This document shows, piece by piece, positions 24,316 to 34,351 of a stretch of 64,000 nucleotides of DNA. The number at the start of each line of letters is the position of its first letter. The first letter of the stretch is position 1. The translations under genes and the position numbers were made by a program. Below the pieces are notes generated by a model, which was not told where the DNA came from, made no database searches, and saw only the letters and a program-made list of their open reading frames with translations. Source of the stretch: Diabrotica undecimpunctata (taxonomy: Eukaryota > Arthropoda > Insecta > Coleoptera > Chrysomelidae); assembly GCF_040954645.1 (NCBI RefSeq), contig NC_092810.1, forward strand, positions 11,704,377-11,768,376. Reading direction: 5' to 3'.

Positions 24316-24537
24316 ATGCTAAACCAGCATTTTCCTGGATGGATCGGTAGATGTGGAAATGAACCGTGGCCTCCAAGGTCGCCAGATATTACTCCTATGG
24401 ATTTTTCAATCTGGGGCATGCTTAAAAACAGAATTTTTGCGCGCAAATTGAAAAAGTCAGATCTCAATCATTTGATAACAATGGTGAACAGCCATTCCAA
24501 CCTCAAAACGTATAAACGTATTCGTGGAATTGAGTGA
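24316..24537 (+). pseudogene. C-terminal fragment of a Tc1/mariner-type transposase
   Basis: The 73-codon frame reads FPGWIGRCGNEPWPPRSPDI, then TPMDFSIWGMLKNRIF. The WPPRSPDxTPxDFxxWG block is the last catalytic segment of a large insect transposase group in which the third acidic residue is Asp. The N-terminal two thirds are not visible upstream. The preceding Met is internal to the domain. It is a relic with no flanking repeats recognised. Confidence 0.7.
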
Positions 24538-24898
24538 ACGTTCAAAGCGCCGAAAAACCTTGGAACCAAGGTAGATAGATAAATAAACTATTTGGCTAAT
24601 ACAATTTCAATTTAAAAAAGTTTTATTTTTGGCAATATAATTGTCAAAAATAAAAATTTTAAGTTGGCATTTATGACATTGAGGTTTATTTGTAATTGGT
24701 CGCTATTTTAACTTATTTATAAATTCAATTGTTTTTGTGTTAAGAAAATGTTTTCAAAATTATATTAAAATTTCAGGGAAGTATTTATTAGATAAGGACA
24801 TTTTTGTATTAATTCTTTTTTGAGATGTATTAGCAGTAATTTTTATTAACCAAACTAATTTTATTTGGTGAGTAAACAAAAAAATTTTTTTCTTTCTA

Positions 24899-25623
24899 TG
24901 TAACAATAAAACACTGAAAACTTTGTTTTCAAAACTTCCACAAATTTTTATTTTAACTTCTTATCACTACAGCTGTTTCGGCTGATTGCCTTTCTCAAGT
25001 GATCTGTTTTTGGCATGGGTTAACACTTTATAGTCTCTAATGAAATAAGTTGAGGAGGGGAGAACTGTTTGTCTCAAGCTGGTCATTCAGAATTATATCT
25101 GTGTTTTTTAATTTGTTGATTTCCATAGATCCTAGGCAAATATATTAAAAACAATAAGAGCCAACATAAAAAACACTTACACAGTGGTGTGTACAAACTT
25201 AAATGTGGCGACTGCCCAAAAACTTACATTGGTCAAACAGGTAGAAATTTTAATAAACGAATAGCAGAACATAAAAGGGCTTTCAATAATAGAAAAACAG
25301 ATTCTACATACGCACTTCACCTTCTAGATCATAATCATTCTTTTGATGACGAATTTAAAATTCTACACATTCAAAATAAAGGCCTTAAGCTATCTTTGTT
25401 AGAATCTATGGAAATCAACAAATTAAAAAACACAGATATAATTCTGAATGACCAGCTTGAGACAAACAGTTCTCCCCTCCTCAACTTATTTCATTAGAGA
25501 CTATAAAGTGTTAACCCATGCCAAAAACAGATCACTTGAGAAACAGCTGTAGTGATAAGAAGTTAAAATAAAAATTTGTGGAAGTTTTGAAAACAAAGTT
25601 TTCAGTGTTTTATTGTTACATAA
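24899..25623 (+). mobile_element. Penelope-like element 3' end with inverted terminal duplication
   Basis: A plus-strand PLE tail (about 25140-25623) has its final ~220 bp repeated in inverted orientation on the left (24899-25130), giving a foldback structure. The arms match closely; the right arm lacks about 14 bases of a small hairpin that the left arm keeps (24979-24994). PLE ends are known for partial, inverted or tandem duplications. The RT is missing; only the endonuclease remains. Confidence 0.82.
25189..25497 (+). CDS. GIY-YIG endonuclease domain of a Penelope-like element
   Basis: The 102-codon frame carries YKLKCGDCPKTYIGQTGRNF, with the paired GIY/YIG-type strands (here VYKL and TYIGQTGR) and a conserved downstream Arg and His (KRIAEHKRAF). 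The CxxC before the TYIG strand is typical of the PLE version. In live PLEs this domain sits C-terminal to the RT and nicks the target. The open frame is complete at its 3' end, but it is cut from its RT, so it is not expected to act alone. Confidence 0.85.
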   Translation: MYKLKCGDCPKTYIGQTGRNFNKRIAEHKRAFNNRKTDSTYALHLLDHNHSFDDEFKILHIQNKGLKLSLLESMEINKLKNTDIILNDQLETNSSPLLNLFH

Positions 25624-25848
25624 AATGAATTTCCATCAAGTAACGGTCGAATCCATCAATTATTTTTCTTTCTAGTTCAACTTTGTAAGATATTTTGTCC
25701 TTTTTAGCAGCTCTTGATAATAACAGTAAACACAATTGAAAGCTCGAGATAATAAATAGTTAACCAATAGCCCCTTTTATTGACTCCAACCCATCCAAAA
25801 CATTTATATATTTTTTCCAAACGAGTCACAAGTACTTCTTTTTTCTTA

Positions 25849-25954
<106 letters not shown>

Positions 25955-25979
25955 CGAATTAGTCGACAGATGAAAAAAA

Positions 25980-26730
25980 ATGTGCTACATCTTACAAACA
26001 TCATCAAACTCTGCTAATTCCCTCAAGATACATAATGTTGTAATTCCAAAAATATACGGTCTACCCAAAACACATAAAGAGGGTGTGCCGCTGCGACCTA
26101 TTGTTTCATGCATTCAGTCTCCTTTTAAAAACCTTTCAAAATATTTGAAGAACATTATTTCCAACGTAATAAATAAAAATCCACACTATTTAAAAGACGC
26201 TGATCACCTGAAATTAAAACTCAAAAATATACATTTACCTCCAAATTATAAATTAGTTTCTCTCGATGTGGTATCTTTATACACCAATATTCCAATAGCT
26301 TTAGCGAAAGACATTATTTAAAAAGTGGAATGAAATCAAAGCGTTCACAGACATCCCTCTAGAAGAATTTCTGCTAGCAGTCAAAACAACATTAAAGTCA
26401 ACCTATTTCCTATATAAAAACAAAATCTTCCAACAAACAGATGGATGTGCTATGGGTGCTAGCATATCCAGTGCCATCGCACAATTAGTTTTAGAGCATC
26501 TAGAGGAAATTGTTTTAAATAAAATAGATTTTGATATACCTTTTTTCTATCGCTATATAGATGACTGCTTGAGCGCAGCACCAGACGATAAAATGAATAT
26601 TTTACTAAATGAATTCAATAATTTTCACCAAAAACTAAAATTCACATTAGAAATTGAAAAAAAATATCAAATTAATTTTCTGGACCTGACCTTACATAGA
26701 GAAAACAGCACTATAACTACTTCATGGTAG
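25980..26730 (+). pseudogene. Penelope-like reverse transcriptase
   Basis: Two frames, 25980-26321 and one running to 26730, together cover RT fingers and palm. The motif order GLPKTHK, LRPIVS, LDVVSLYTNIP, MGASISS and YIDD is specific to PLEs and related to telomerase rather than to LINE RTs. The shift lies near 26320. A stop after TITTSW separates it from the rest of the protein. Confidence 0.87.
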
Positions 26731-26992
26731 ACCAAAAAAACCTGGTCGTCGAGATATCTGAATTTCAACTCTCATCATCCCCTGTCTCAAAAGAAATCAG
26801 TAGTTATCGGACTCGACGATAGAGTTATTAGATTATCCGATCGTATCAATAGACCTCAGGCCATTAAAAAAGCAAAAACTAACACTTAATTCATACCCAC
26901 ACCACCTTATCGACAACACTTTCAAATCGCGACAGCATTAATTTTACAATAACAATAATAACAATGAAACCAACACGGTAACGAAAAACTAT

Positions 26993-27385
26993 ATGTCTCT
27001 TCCCTATATAAAAGGATTATCAGAACAAATTGCAAATCTTCTGTCCAAACATAATATTACGGTTGCTCATAAAGAGCACAATCTTTTGAAAAAGAATTTT
27101 ACAAGATTAAAAACAAAAACCCCTCTATTAAAAAGATCGCATGTTGTATATGAAATTCCCTGCTCGAATTGTGATGGAGTTTATATTGGACAAACCAGTC
27201 AGCTACTTAACTCAAGAATACGTTCCCATAAATATGACAAAAAAAACTCAACCGCCCTCACAAAACATGAAAACGAAAAAAAACATAAATTTGATTTTGA
27301 GAAAACCAAGATCCTAAAAAGTGAACCCAACAGGAAGAAGAGAGAGCTTCTAGAGTCTATACAAATAAAAAAAATAATGCAATAA
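26993..27385 (+). CDS. GIY-YIG endonuclease domain of the second Penelope-like element
   Basis: The frame reads VVYEIPCSNCDGVYIGQTSQ, followed by SRIRSHK. It has the YEI and VYIG strands, the CxxC pair and the conserved Arg of PLE GIY-YIG nucleases. The upstream part (YIKGLSEQIANLLSKHNI) is the linker that normally joins RT to nuclease. Open to its stop, but cut off from the RT by stops. Confidence 0.85.
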   Translation: MSLPYIKGLSEQIANLLSKHNITVAHKEHNLLKKNFTRLKTKTPLLKRSHVVYEIPCSNCDGVYIGQTSQLLNSRIRSHKYDKKNSTALTKHENEKKHKFDFEKTKILKSEPNRKKRELLESIQIKKIMQ

Positions 27386-27954
27386 ATGATAAAAAAGATG
27401 TCAAAAATTTGAACAAAATTATTTTAACTTAATTTAAAAACACATAAAAAGACAATCTCAGAACGCCTATGATGTTAAAATAACTGATTGTTTAAACGAT
27501 AAACTAACATCAATAAACAACACATTAGATTTAAAATACATTTTACATGTAGTGACTTAGTGGGTATGTCCTATGTTTTTAATATTATTTTAATTGTGAC
27601 GTCTACTTGTTATAGTTTATTTTTATGAACGAGAGAGTAATTAGCATAATTTTAACTGGTAGCTCCGACCACTCCATGGGCGTGCTCAAGATTAATTGAA
27701 AAATTACTTTGAATAATTGTAAAAAATAAATGAATTATTTCAGTGTTATAAAGTGTTATGTGTATGTAAACAAAAGTGACCTCTTTTATCACACACTATA
27801 TTAGAACTGACTGGCCTACATTAAAAAGGGTTTTAAAAAATTCACATTTTTTTTAATTTTTAAAAATTACAAAAGAGAAAAAGAGTTTTTAAAACCGTCT
27901 AAGGTATGTTAAATAGATGAATAAAAATATTAATATAAAACTTACAGCTACTTG

Positions 27955-29322
27955 TTACAAATCCAAATCAGATTCAGAAGATGAACTTTCAGAACCAAGA
28001 TTTATAATAACTGGCTCGATCATTTTATCAGTAATATTGTCCAGCTTCCACATTTTTTCCTCTTCTTTAATAGTGTGATTTACTGCCTTTTCCCAGTTTT
28101 CAGGTTTTACATTATTTACGGCCTCCAAAAACAACTGTTTAACATCATGAATTTTAAAACTGGTATTTTTTCTTGAAACTTCACTCTTTATCTGTGCCCA
28201 TACCAGTTCAATCGGGTTTAATTCACAATGATATAGTGGGGATCTAAGTACTGTCATTCCACGATTTTTGGCAATTTCATCAATTTCGTATTTTTTAAAT
28301 TTTTCTTTATGAAGGGCACACAACGAATAAAGTTCCTTTCTTATAGATCCGGGATGGTACGTAATATTTTTTGAACTCAGCCAATTCTGCAAGTCTTTTT
28401 TTAACCACTTGGTTGTGGGCAGTCCTTCTATAAGTCTGGAGTGATAACTTGCATTATCCATTACTATTACACAGTTCTTAGGAAGAAGATCTATCATTTG
28501 TTCGAACCATTCTTGAAAGACATCAGCGTTCATGTCTTCATGGTAGTCACCAGTACGAGTTGATTCAAAAGTTAATAAACCACCTTCAACAAAACCGTCT
28601 GAACTGCCAATGTGTACTATTATCAGCCTGCGTCCCTTTCCTGATGGTAGGTTTAAACCAGTAGATAAGTTATTTACAAAAGCGTGCCTTTGACTTGTAA
28701 CAGTTTCATCCTGCCAAAATTTATTTGGTGTATGACCCTCGTTGATCCATGTTTCATCAAGATAAAATATTTTTCTTTTTTGGTTTCTCATTTCCTTTAT
28801 GGTTCTTAGAAAATGTCTTCTCCATATGACAATATCGCTTCTTTCTAATAAAATAGACTTTCTGGGATTCTTTTTCCAGCGGAAGCCTATTTCTTTTAAA
28901 AGTTTCCATAACGTACTTCGACTCATTTCTGGGTAATCCTTATCATCTCGAACTGAGACAAGAACTTTATCCAATGTTGGAAATTCTTGTCTAAAGAAGA
29001 ATTCATGCACTTTCCGTCGAAGTCCTTCTTTAAAATGATATTCTATTTGAAATTTTGGTTTCCCTGGAGCATTACGTGGCATTTGAAAACTACCACATTT
29101 CTCTTCTTTAATAACTTTGTAAATCGTAGATTTCCCAACACCAAGTGCACTGCTAACTAACTCAACGGTCTCATCAACACTTTCACATAAACTTTTGTCT
29201 GTAAATGATTTAAAACAATTAAATATTAATGTTTTTTCATTAACTGTTAGAGGACCAATTTTTCGGCGTTTACACGGCACTTCCAAATTTTCCATAACAC
29301 TAGTATACACAATAAACTGCAC
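27955..29322 (-). CDS. IS630/Tc1-type transposase with DD82E catalytic spacing, intact
   Basis: An uninterrupted 455-codon frame. Met-10 (MENLEVPCKRRKIGPL) is as likely a start as Met-1, by analogy with the related copy at 14.6 kb. Residues about 20-75 form a helix-turn-helix-like DNA-binding region (LVSSALGVGKSTIYKVI). The DDE core has Asp189 in YLDETWIN, Asp289 in VIVMDNASYHS and Glu372 in CELNPIELVWAQIK, with 82 residues between the second Asp and the Glu, far more than the 34 of Tc1. An acidic Ser-rich tail (SESSSSESDLDL) closes the protein. This is the only unbroken transposase of the window and may be active or recently so. Terminal inverted repeats were not found by eye. Confidence 0.9.
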   Translation of the reverse strand: MQFIVYTSVMENLEVPCKRRKIGPLTVNEKTLIFNCFKSFTDKSLCESVDETVELVSSALGVGKSTIYKVIKEEKCGSFQMPRNAPGKPKFQIEYHFKEGLRRKVHEFFFRQEFPTLDKVLVSVRDDKDYPEMSRSTLWKLLKEIGFRWKKNPRKSILLERSDIVIWRRHFLRTIKEMRNQKRKIFYLDETWINEGHTPNKFWQDETVTSQRHAFVNNLSTGLNLPSGKGRRLIIVHIGSSDGFVEGGLLTFESTRTGDYHEDMNADVFQEWFEQMIDLLPKNCVIVMDNASYHSRLIEGLPTTKWLKKDLQNWLSSKNITYHPGSIRKELYSLCALHKEKFKKYEIDEIAKNRGMTVLRSPLYHCELNPIELVWAQIKSEVSRKNTSFKIHDVKQLFLEAVNNVKPENWEKAVNHTIKEEEKMWKLDNITDKMIEPVIINLGSESSSSESDLDL

Positions 29323-30016
29323 CTTGCAACTGAAGTACCTACTTTTAGTGAACTGTTAAGAATTTTGAATACGCCACTTGGACCTTCCTATATACAAAAT
29401 GGAAAAACCCACTATTACATTTTCTGTGGAATAAGTTTAGAAGGTAATTATCTAGTCAATTACTGTCGTAGATTCCTGGAATTAAAGAATTAAATGTTTG
29501 ATTGTTGAAACCCTTACTTCGTGGAATGCACTCATTTCAGATAAAATAAAACGTTTTATTTTATCTAAAGAATTAAACTTTATTTTGCAAATAGGTAGGT
29601 ACTTATTAAACTTTTATTGGTTATATATAACCAATAAAATAAACATCTTACATTTCTTGCAAATTCATTAGTACCTGTTAACCTCCATCACTCCGACACT
29701 GGCAACCTTATTTGAGGATTAGTAACCCTCACAACTATTGTATTCTATTCTGCTCCAACCTTTATACCTGGTGGTCATACTCAATTTAAAATTGTTTTCC
29801 TATATACTTCTGTAAACTTGTTGACAAATATCTGTTTTTCATTGAGTCACCCGTATCAACAGTTTAGGGATTTGCATACATAATTTATTGTTTTATTACT
29901 CTCTCATACATAAAAATACACTATAGTACCGAATTTTTACATGCTTGGTAAGTCAAAAGTTTAACTTTTAAACCGTATTATGTCTGTCATAAAATGTTTT
30001 TTTAGTCAATATTACT
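29323..30016. other. AT-rich spacer with two perfect 28-bp palindromes
   Basis: No gene seen. Perfect palindromes lie at 29539-29566 and 29612-29639, 73 bases centre to centre. They may mark the end of an unrecognised element. Confidence 0.6.
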
Positions 30017-30160
30017 TCTTGAAAAAGGCATGGATTTCCTGCCGAAACGTCGAAAAAATATATGAAAATGTCTTAGTATCAAATCAAATTTTTTTATGAA
30101 CCTAAGCCCAAGAAAATCCACTAAAAAATATATATTAAGGTTCAAGAACTAAACTCAAAC

Positions 30161-30235
<75 letters not shown>

Positions 30236-30343
30236 TGTCACTATTTTTCCGGGTTTGACTCCGCGTTGTAAAATGCTGGTTTTCTTGAAAACCATTGTTT
30301 TGGCGACGTTTCGGCAAGGTCTCACTTGCCATTCTCAAGCCTG
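30017..30343. repeat. Two Penelope-type terminal boxes and a (TA)n tract
   Basis: A GGCA...TGCC stem followed by GAAACGTCG lies on the plus strand at 30017-30052. A second one (GGCAAG/CTTGCC stem, then GAAACGTCG) lies on the minus strand at 30305-30342. A (TA)n tract fills 30161-30233 between them. Open frames running through the TA tract are artefacts. Confidence 0.6.
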
Positions 30344-30369
30344 GTGGATCTACTTCTCGTCGTTACTCG

Positions 30370-30393
30370 ATTAGTACTGGTCTTAGACCAGTA

Positions 30394-30453
<60 letters not shown>
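30370..30453. repeat. 13-bp hairpin followed by (TA)n
   Basis: Arms attagtactggtc (30370-30382) and gaccagtactaat (30386-30398) pair perfectly around a 3-base loop. (TA)n starts at once and runs to 30453. This mirrors the hairpin + (TA)n at 12676-12793. Confidence 0.9.
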
Positions 30454-30456
<3 letters not shown>

Positions 30457-31185
30457 GCACAAACTAGAATAAAGAAGAGGAAGATAATGCTTTCAAGCCG
30501 AGACGGAAAAATTCGAAAACTATTAATGCCTTCAAACGGATTTACTATAAACGTTTCTTTATATTCGATTTCTCAAACTATATTTTTATAGCATATTCTT
30601 GCATAAAAGCCAGGTACATATAAATTTCAAGGTATTGAGCATCTGATGACGAAACTTACAACGGTAAGTACCCTTGCAGTTGATGTAATAAACAACAATT
30701 ATGTATCCTGTTTATCCGTCTGTTTTAATCTCACGTTATTCTGAAAACATGGCAATGTTCCATTAATCTCGAATACATCGTTTAGCTCGATCTCTAGTTA
30801 TTTTATCTAATTTTAAAAGCATATTCCATAAACATTGTTAAAACAATTTTTAAATAAACTATTGTTATATAGATGACTTAAAACAAGCAAATCTATTTGT
30901 CTAAAATTCCTTATTTGATATCGACTGTTTCTGTCAGGACAATTTTAATAATAATTTTAATAAAAGCTTTTTAGTTTTTTTTAAGATAAATATGTAATAC
31001 CAGCTACAAAAAGTTTCTATATTTTCAGTAAAAGCACTTATTTCTTACAATCTACGAGCCAGTCGAAAATGTATCTTTTAAACGTATAAATGAATAACTC
31101 AACCAAAGATGAACTCGATATAATATAACCACGAAACTTAAAATACAGTAAAAAGCAGTTCTTCTAGAGATGATCAAAATTAAAC
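30454..31185. other. AT-rich stretch without recognised gene
   Basis: Nothing supported. The sequence next to the (TA)n tract may still belong to the element with the hairpin. Confidence 0.35.
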
Positions 31186-31224
31186 AACTTTAAAAACAGA
31201 AATTAATGGACCCCAGACTTGGAC

Positions 31225-32520
31225 TTATATATTACCAAACACGAGCTGTCTATCCCAATCCTTTATGCATTTTACAAGCAACAGGTTCTTAACACAAAAT
31301 AAAACCTTAATTAATATCATAACCATCTTCGATTTGAATATAACTGAATTTCTACCAAAAGATGTACAAGCTAGTTTCATTCTTCTGTTGATTTCTGGAA
31401 GTAAGGAGCCAGATTTATGTATTAATTGTCCCAGGTATACATACTCGTCTACTGTCTCAAGTGTAGTGTTGTTTATTATTACATCTTGGACATCCACTAG
31501 CTCGTTGTAAATGGTTTTTGCTTTTGTCAAGTTCATTTTTAGGCCAAATTCATTGCTAGCTGCATTAGGTCGCTTATAAGTTCTTGTAGTTTTGCAGGAT
31601 TATTAGCAATCAGAACGATGTCGTCTGCAAATCTTAGATGATGGGGTATTCTCCATCAATGGATATTCTTTTGTTCTGCCAGTTCATTTTGCTGAATATA
31701 TTTTCTAGAGTTGCAGTGAAGAGCTTTGGTGATATAACGTCTCCTTCTCGGACGCCTCTGGTAGTTGGAAATTCTGGAGTGTTTTCTATAAAGTTTTCTA
31801 TATACGGTTAGTCAATGCCTTGGTTACTCAAAGCTTCTATTACTGCCTTGGGATATATAGAATCGAAAGCCTTTTCGAAAACTATGAAGGTTAATGCTAG
31901 CGGTATTTCATATTCTTTAGCTCCACTCATTAGTTCTCGAAGTGTATGAATATGATCTATGGTACTGAATCCACTTCTGAGGGCAGCTTGTTCTCTCGGC
32001 TGTGCAGAATCTAATGCGTTTGTTAATCTGTTGTTGATGATCCTTGTGAATATCTTTGTATACGATTGGTAGTAGATTTATAGGTCTGTAATTTTTTATA
32101 TCCTTCTTGCTACCTTTCTTACGAATGAGAATTATGTTTGCTATATTGAAGTGGTCTGGTATGCATCTCGATCTTAGGCAGTTCCAGCTGCTTTACCACT
32201 TTTCATTTTTGTAATTGTTGATTCTACTTCTCCCGGAAGGACTTCTGGTACATCTTCTTGGTTACTGATTACTTCTTCAAGTGTGTCAGGGACTTTGTAT
32301 AGTTCGCTGTAGAATTTAATCACGAGTTGTATTATTTCATTTCTGTCTGTAATTCTGGTGTTCTCGTTTGTTAGAGCAACGATTTGCTTCCCAATGATTA
32401 ATGCTTTTCTTGTTCTCTTATAGTTTTTCCTGTTTTTTATTGCATTTTCTACCAGTCTTTCATTGTACTTTCTTATGTCTTTCTTAATACTTTTCCTTAT
32501 TGTCTTACAAAGTTCAGTGT
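31225..32520 (-). pseudogene. RTE-type LINE reverse transcriptase
   Basis: Fragments in order on the minus strand: KTIRKSIKKDIRKYN-like linker (about 32500-32440), RT fingers (about 32200-31850), GVREGDVISPKLF (about 31750), FADDIVLIANN (about 31630), then the open tail 31536-31225 with DEYVYLGQLIHKSGSLLPEI. Frames are broken between them. The tail is cut after SKMVMILIKVLFCVKNLLL, and the normal end (GHV...GRP) is missing, so the protein was shortened before or after insertion. Confidence 0.75.
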
Positions 32521-32692
32521 ATTGTATTCCCTGTATGTTGCTACTTACTTATATTTCCCTTCTTTATTTTAGCATTATTTTAGTTTTATCAGACAGTTTA
32601 CTATGTTCATTTTGTTGTTGCGGGCCTCTGATTTCTTTGGCACTAACAAGGATGATTTCCATTAATTGAGAGCTGTCGATTTGTTTATGTAA

Positions 32693-33073
32693 TGTTACGA
32701 TAAATTCTGACGCAAAACCGTAAATATATTTATTACTAATATTCTCATTCATTCACGTACTTTCTAGGTAATGCCTACCTGACACACGATGGGTCTCCCT
32801 CCGTTATAAAAACAACATTCGAACTTTCTGGAGACGAGCCGATGTAAACATACCAGTTTTGAGACCAATTCGCCGCTCGGTCTAGTCCAGAAGGCCATCG
32901 ACTTTTCTAGTCTAACGGTATTGGGTATATAACAGGACTTTTTGGAGAAAATAGTTAGTCAAAAAAGAAGCTCGCGTTTAAATTGTAACGTCCGATAGAT
33001 AAATTATGTAATTATTAGTCAAATAAATTGTTGTACAGTGGTTTAATAAATTGATATAAATTATCGTGTTTTA
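32693..33073. mobile_element. Possible solo LTR inside the RTE LINE
   Basis: This insert interrupts the RTE linker. It begins TGTTACGATA, has a TATA-like box (TATATAA, 32936-32942) and is bounded by GTAA at 32689-32692 and 33074-33077, which could be a 4-bp target duplication. The right boundary is uncertain because it does not end in CA and AT-rich bases follow. A 13-bp hairpin lies just outside (33103-33115 with 33122-33134). Confidence 0.45.
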
Positions 33074-33239
33074 GTAAATTAAAATAAGAACAATAAATTA
33101 GAATTAATAAAGATCTGGTATGATCTTTATTAATGTAAGAATTTGGTAGTGATCTGAGTTTTCTTTTATATTGTTAATATTTATACCGGTTACTCTTGGT
33201 TTTGTGATTAATTTTATTCTTTCTAGTTTCAGATCTAGA

Positions 33240-34101
33240 ACAATTTTTCTCTGATTAGTCTATGGTCACTGCCTGTTTGAAATTTATTTATTACACTGAC
33301 ATCTTTTGTTGTAGCAATCTTGTTGGTTAGAATAGAGTCAATTTCGTTCTTAGTGATTTCACTTGGTGCTACCCAAGTTCATTTTCTGTTCAATTTTTTC
33401 TTATGTATTTGCAATTGGCATGTTTTGGTAGTATGCAAACTGAACCAGTCTTTCTTCCCTCTCATTTCTATCACCGACTCCATACTTTCCCATGACTTTT
33501 CTTTGTCGTTTCTCTTTCTCACTTTAGCATTAAAGTCACCAATTAAATACTTGAAATGACTTTTATTGTTATTTAATGCTTTATTTATGTTACTGTAGAG
33601 TTCCTCTATTTCTTCGTCAGTGTTCGTAATCGTTGGGGCGTATATTTGTATAATTTGTATATTGTATTTCTTTGATAGTTGTAAGATTAAGCTAGCTACT
33701 CTATCTAAGATACTAGTTATTTCTACTATTCTTTGATTCCATTTCTTGTTGATTAGAAATCCAATACCGCCCGTTCTGCCTGTTGATGTGCCTCGGTATT
33801 AAAATATGTTTCCTGACGCTAATTCCAATAGCTCTTCATTTTTCCGTCTTTCTTCGCTGATTCCTATGACGTTCCAGTTTATGTTTTCTGTGCCTTTTTC
33901 CAGTTCTACAAGTCTGGATTGATTTGATAACGAGCGACAATTATATGTCGCTATATATAACGTTGTTGTATTTGGGTAGCGGTTTAGACTTCGCAGATTT
34001 TTAGCACGCTCTGCCCTCCTGGCTTGATTCCAAAAGCTACCCATTTCGGGGCCCTTTGGGCCTACGGAGAATGAGGGTCCTGATTTGAGTGTCTCGTTCA
34101 T
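33240..34101 (-). pseudogene. RTE-type LINE endonuclease
   Basis: The APE-type nuclease starts in the frame 34101-33799 (YNCRSLSNQSRLVELEKG then WNVIGISEERR) and continues in other frames down to GSDHRLIREK. All recognisable blocks from the N-terminal TYN to the SDH triplet are present, but frames change near 33800 and a stop occurs in the NRK.TWVAPSE region. It would nick the insertion site. Confidence 0.8.
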
Positions 34102-34351
34102 GTTAGGGGTTGTGAGGCGTACCTAACCACGCAGCCTCAGTGCGGGTTAGTAAGGGTTCGCTGATATGTTCCGATTATAAGGCGTCGAAACCCTCCTTTT
34201 ACCCTCCTCCTTCTGCTATACTCCCTAATACGCCATATATTGCCAGGTATTACGCGACTTATGTCTTAGCAGAGCTGGCTGACTTATATATGTATATGTA
34301 CCCACTAGTAACTTGTAGCAGTAGTCAATTTATTGGTCTAAACATATTTTA

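Larger units (their letters stand above)
25960..27430 (+). mobile_element. Penelope-like element with RT and GIY-YIG domains, broken
   Basis: Starting right after a (TA)n tract, this copy holds most of a PLE reading frame in three pieces. RT blocks: IYGLPKTHKEGVPLRPIVS and SLDVVSLYTNIP (25980-26321), QTDGCAMGASISSAIAQLVL and YRYIDDC with the catalytic box (26322-26730), then SRYLNFNSHHPLSQ (about 26750-26800). The endonuclease is in 26993-27385. A frameshift at about 26320, a stop at 26730 and stops near 26890 disable it. The N-terminal region is missing or beyond recognition. Confidence 0.88.
31190..34340 (-). mobile_element. RTE-type non-LTR retrotransposon, nearly full span, decayed
   Basis: On the minus strand the endonuclease comes first (about 34000-33250): IATYNCRSLSNQSRLVELEK, IQIYAPT, YLIGDFNAKV, NEIDSIL, GSDHRLI. 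The RT follows (about 32500-31560) with GVREGDVISPKLFTATLENI and LRFADDIVLIAN, signatures of the RTE clade. The 3' end lies near 31190. Stops and shifts occur throughout. A 3' fragment matching 31190-31300 lies in opposite orientation at 35588-35700. The linker between endonuclease and RT is split by an inserted segment at about 32693-33077. Confidence 0.85.

Noticed and set aside
30135..30591. Open frames rich in Tyr-Ile crossing the (TA)n tracts on both strands
   Set aside because: They arise from TA dinucleotide repeats read in frame (YIYIYI) and have no other protein-like content.
30640..30660. CTGATGACGAAAC as a hammerhead ribozyme core
   Set aside because: No stem II between the two conserved boxes; probably chance.
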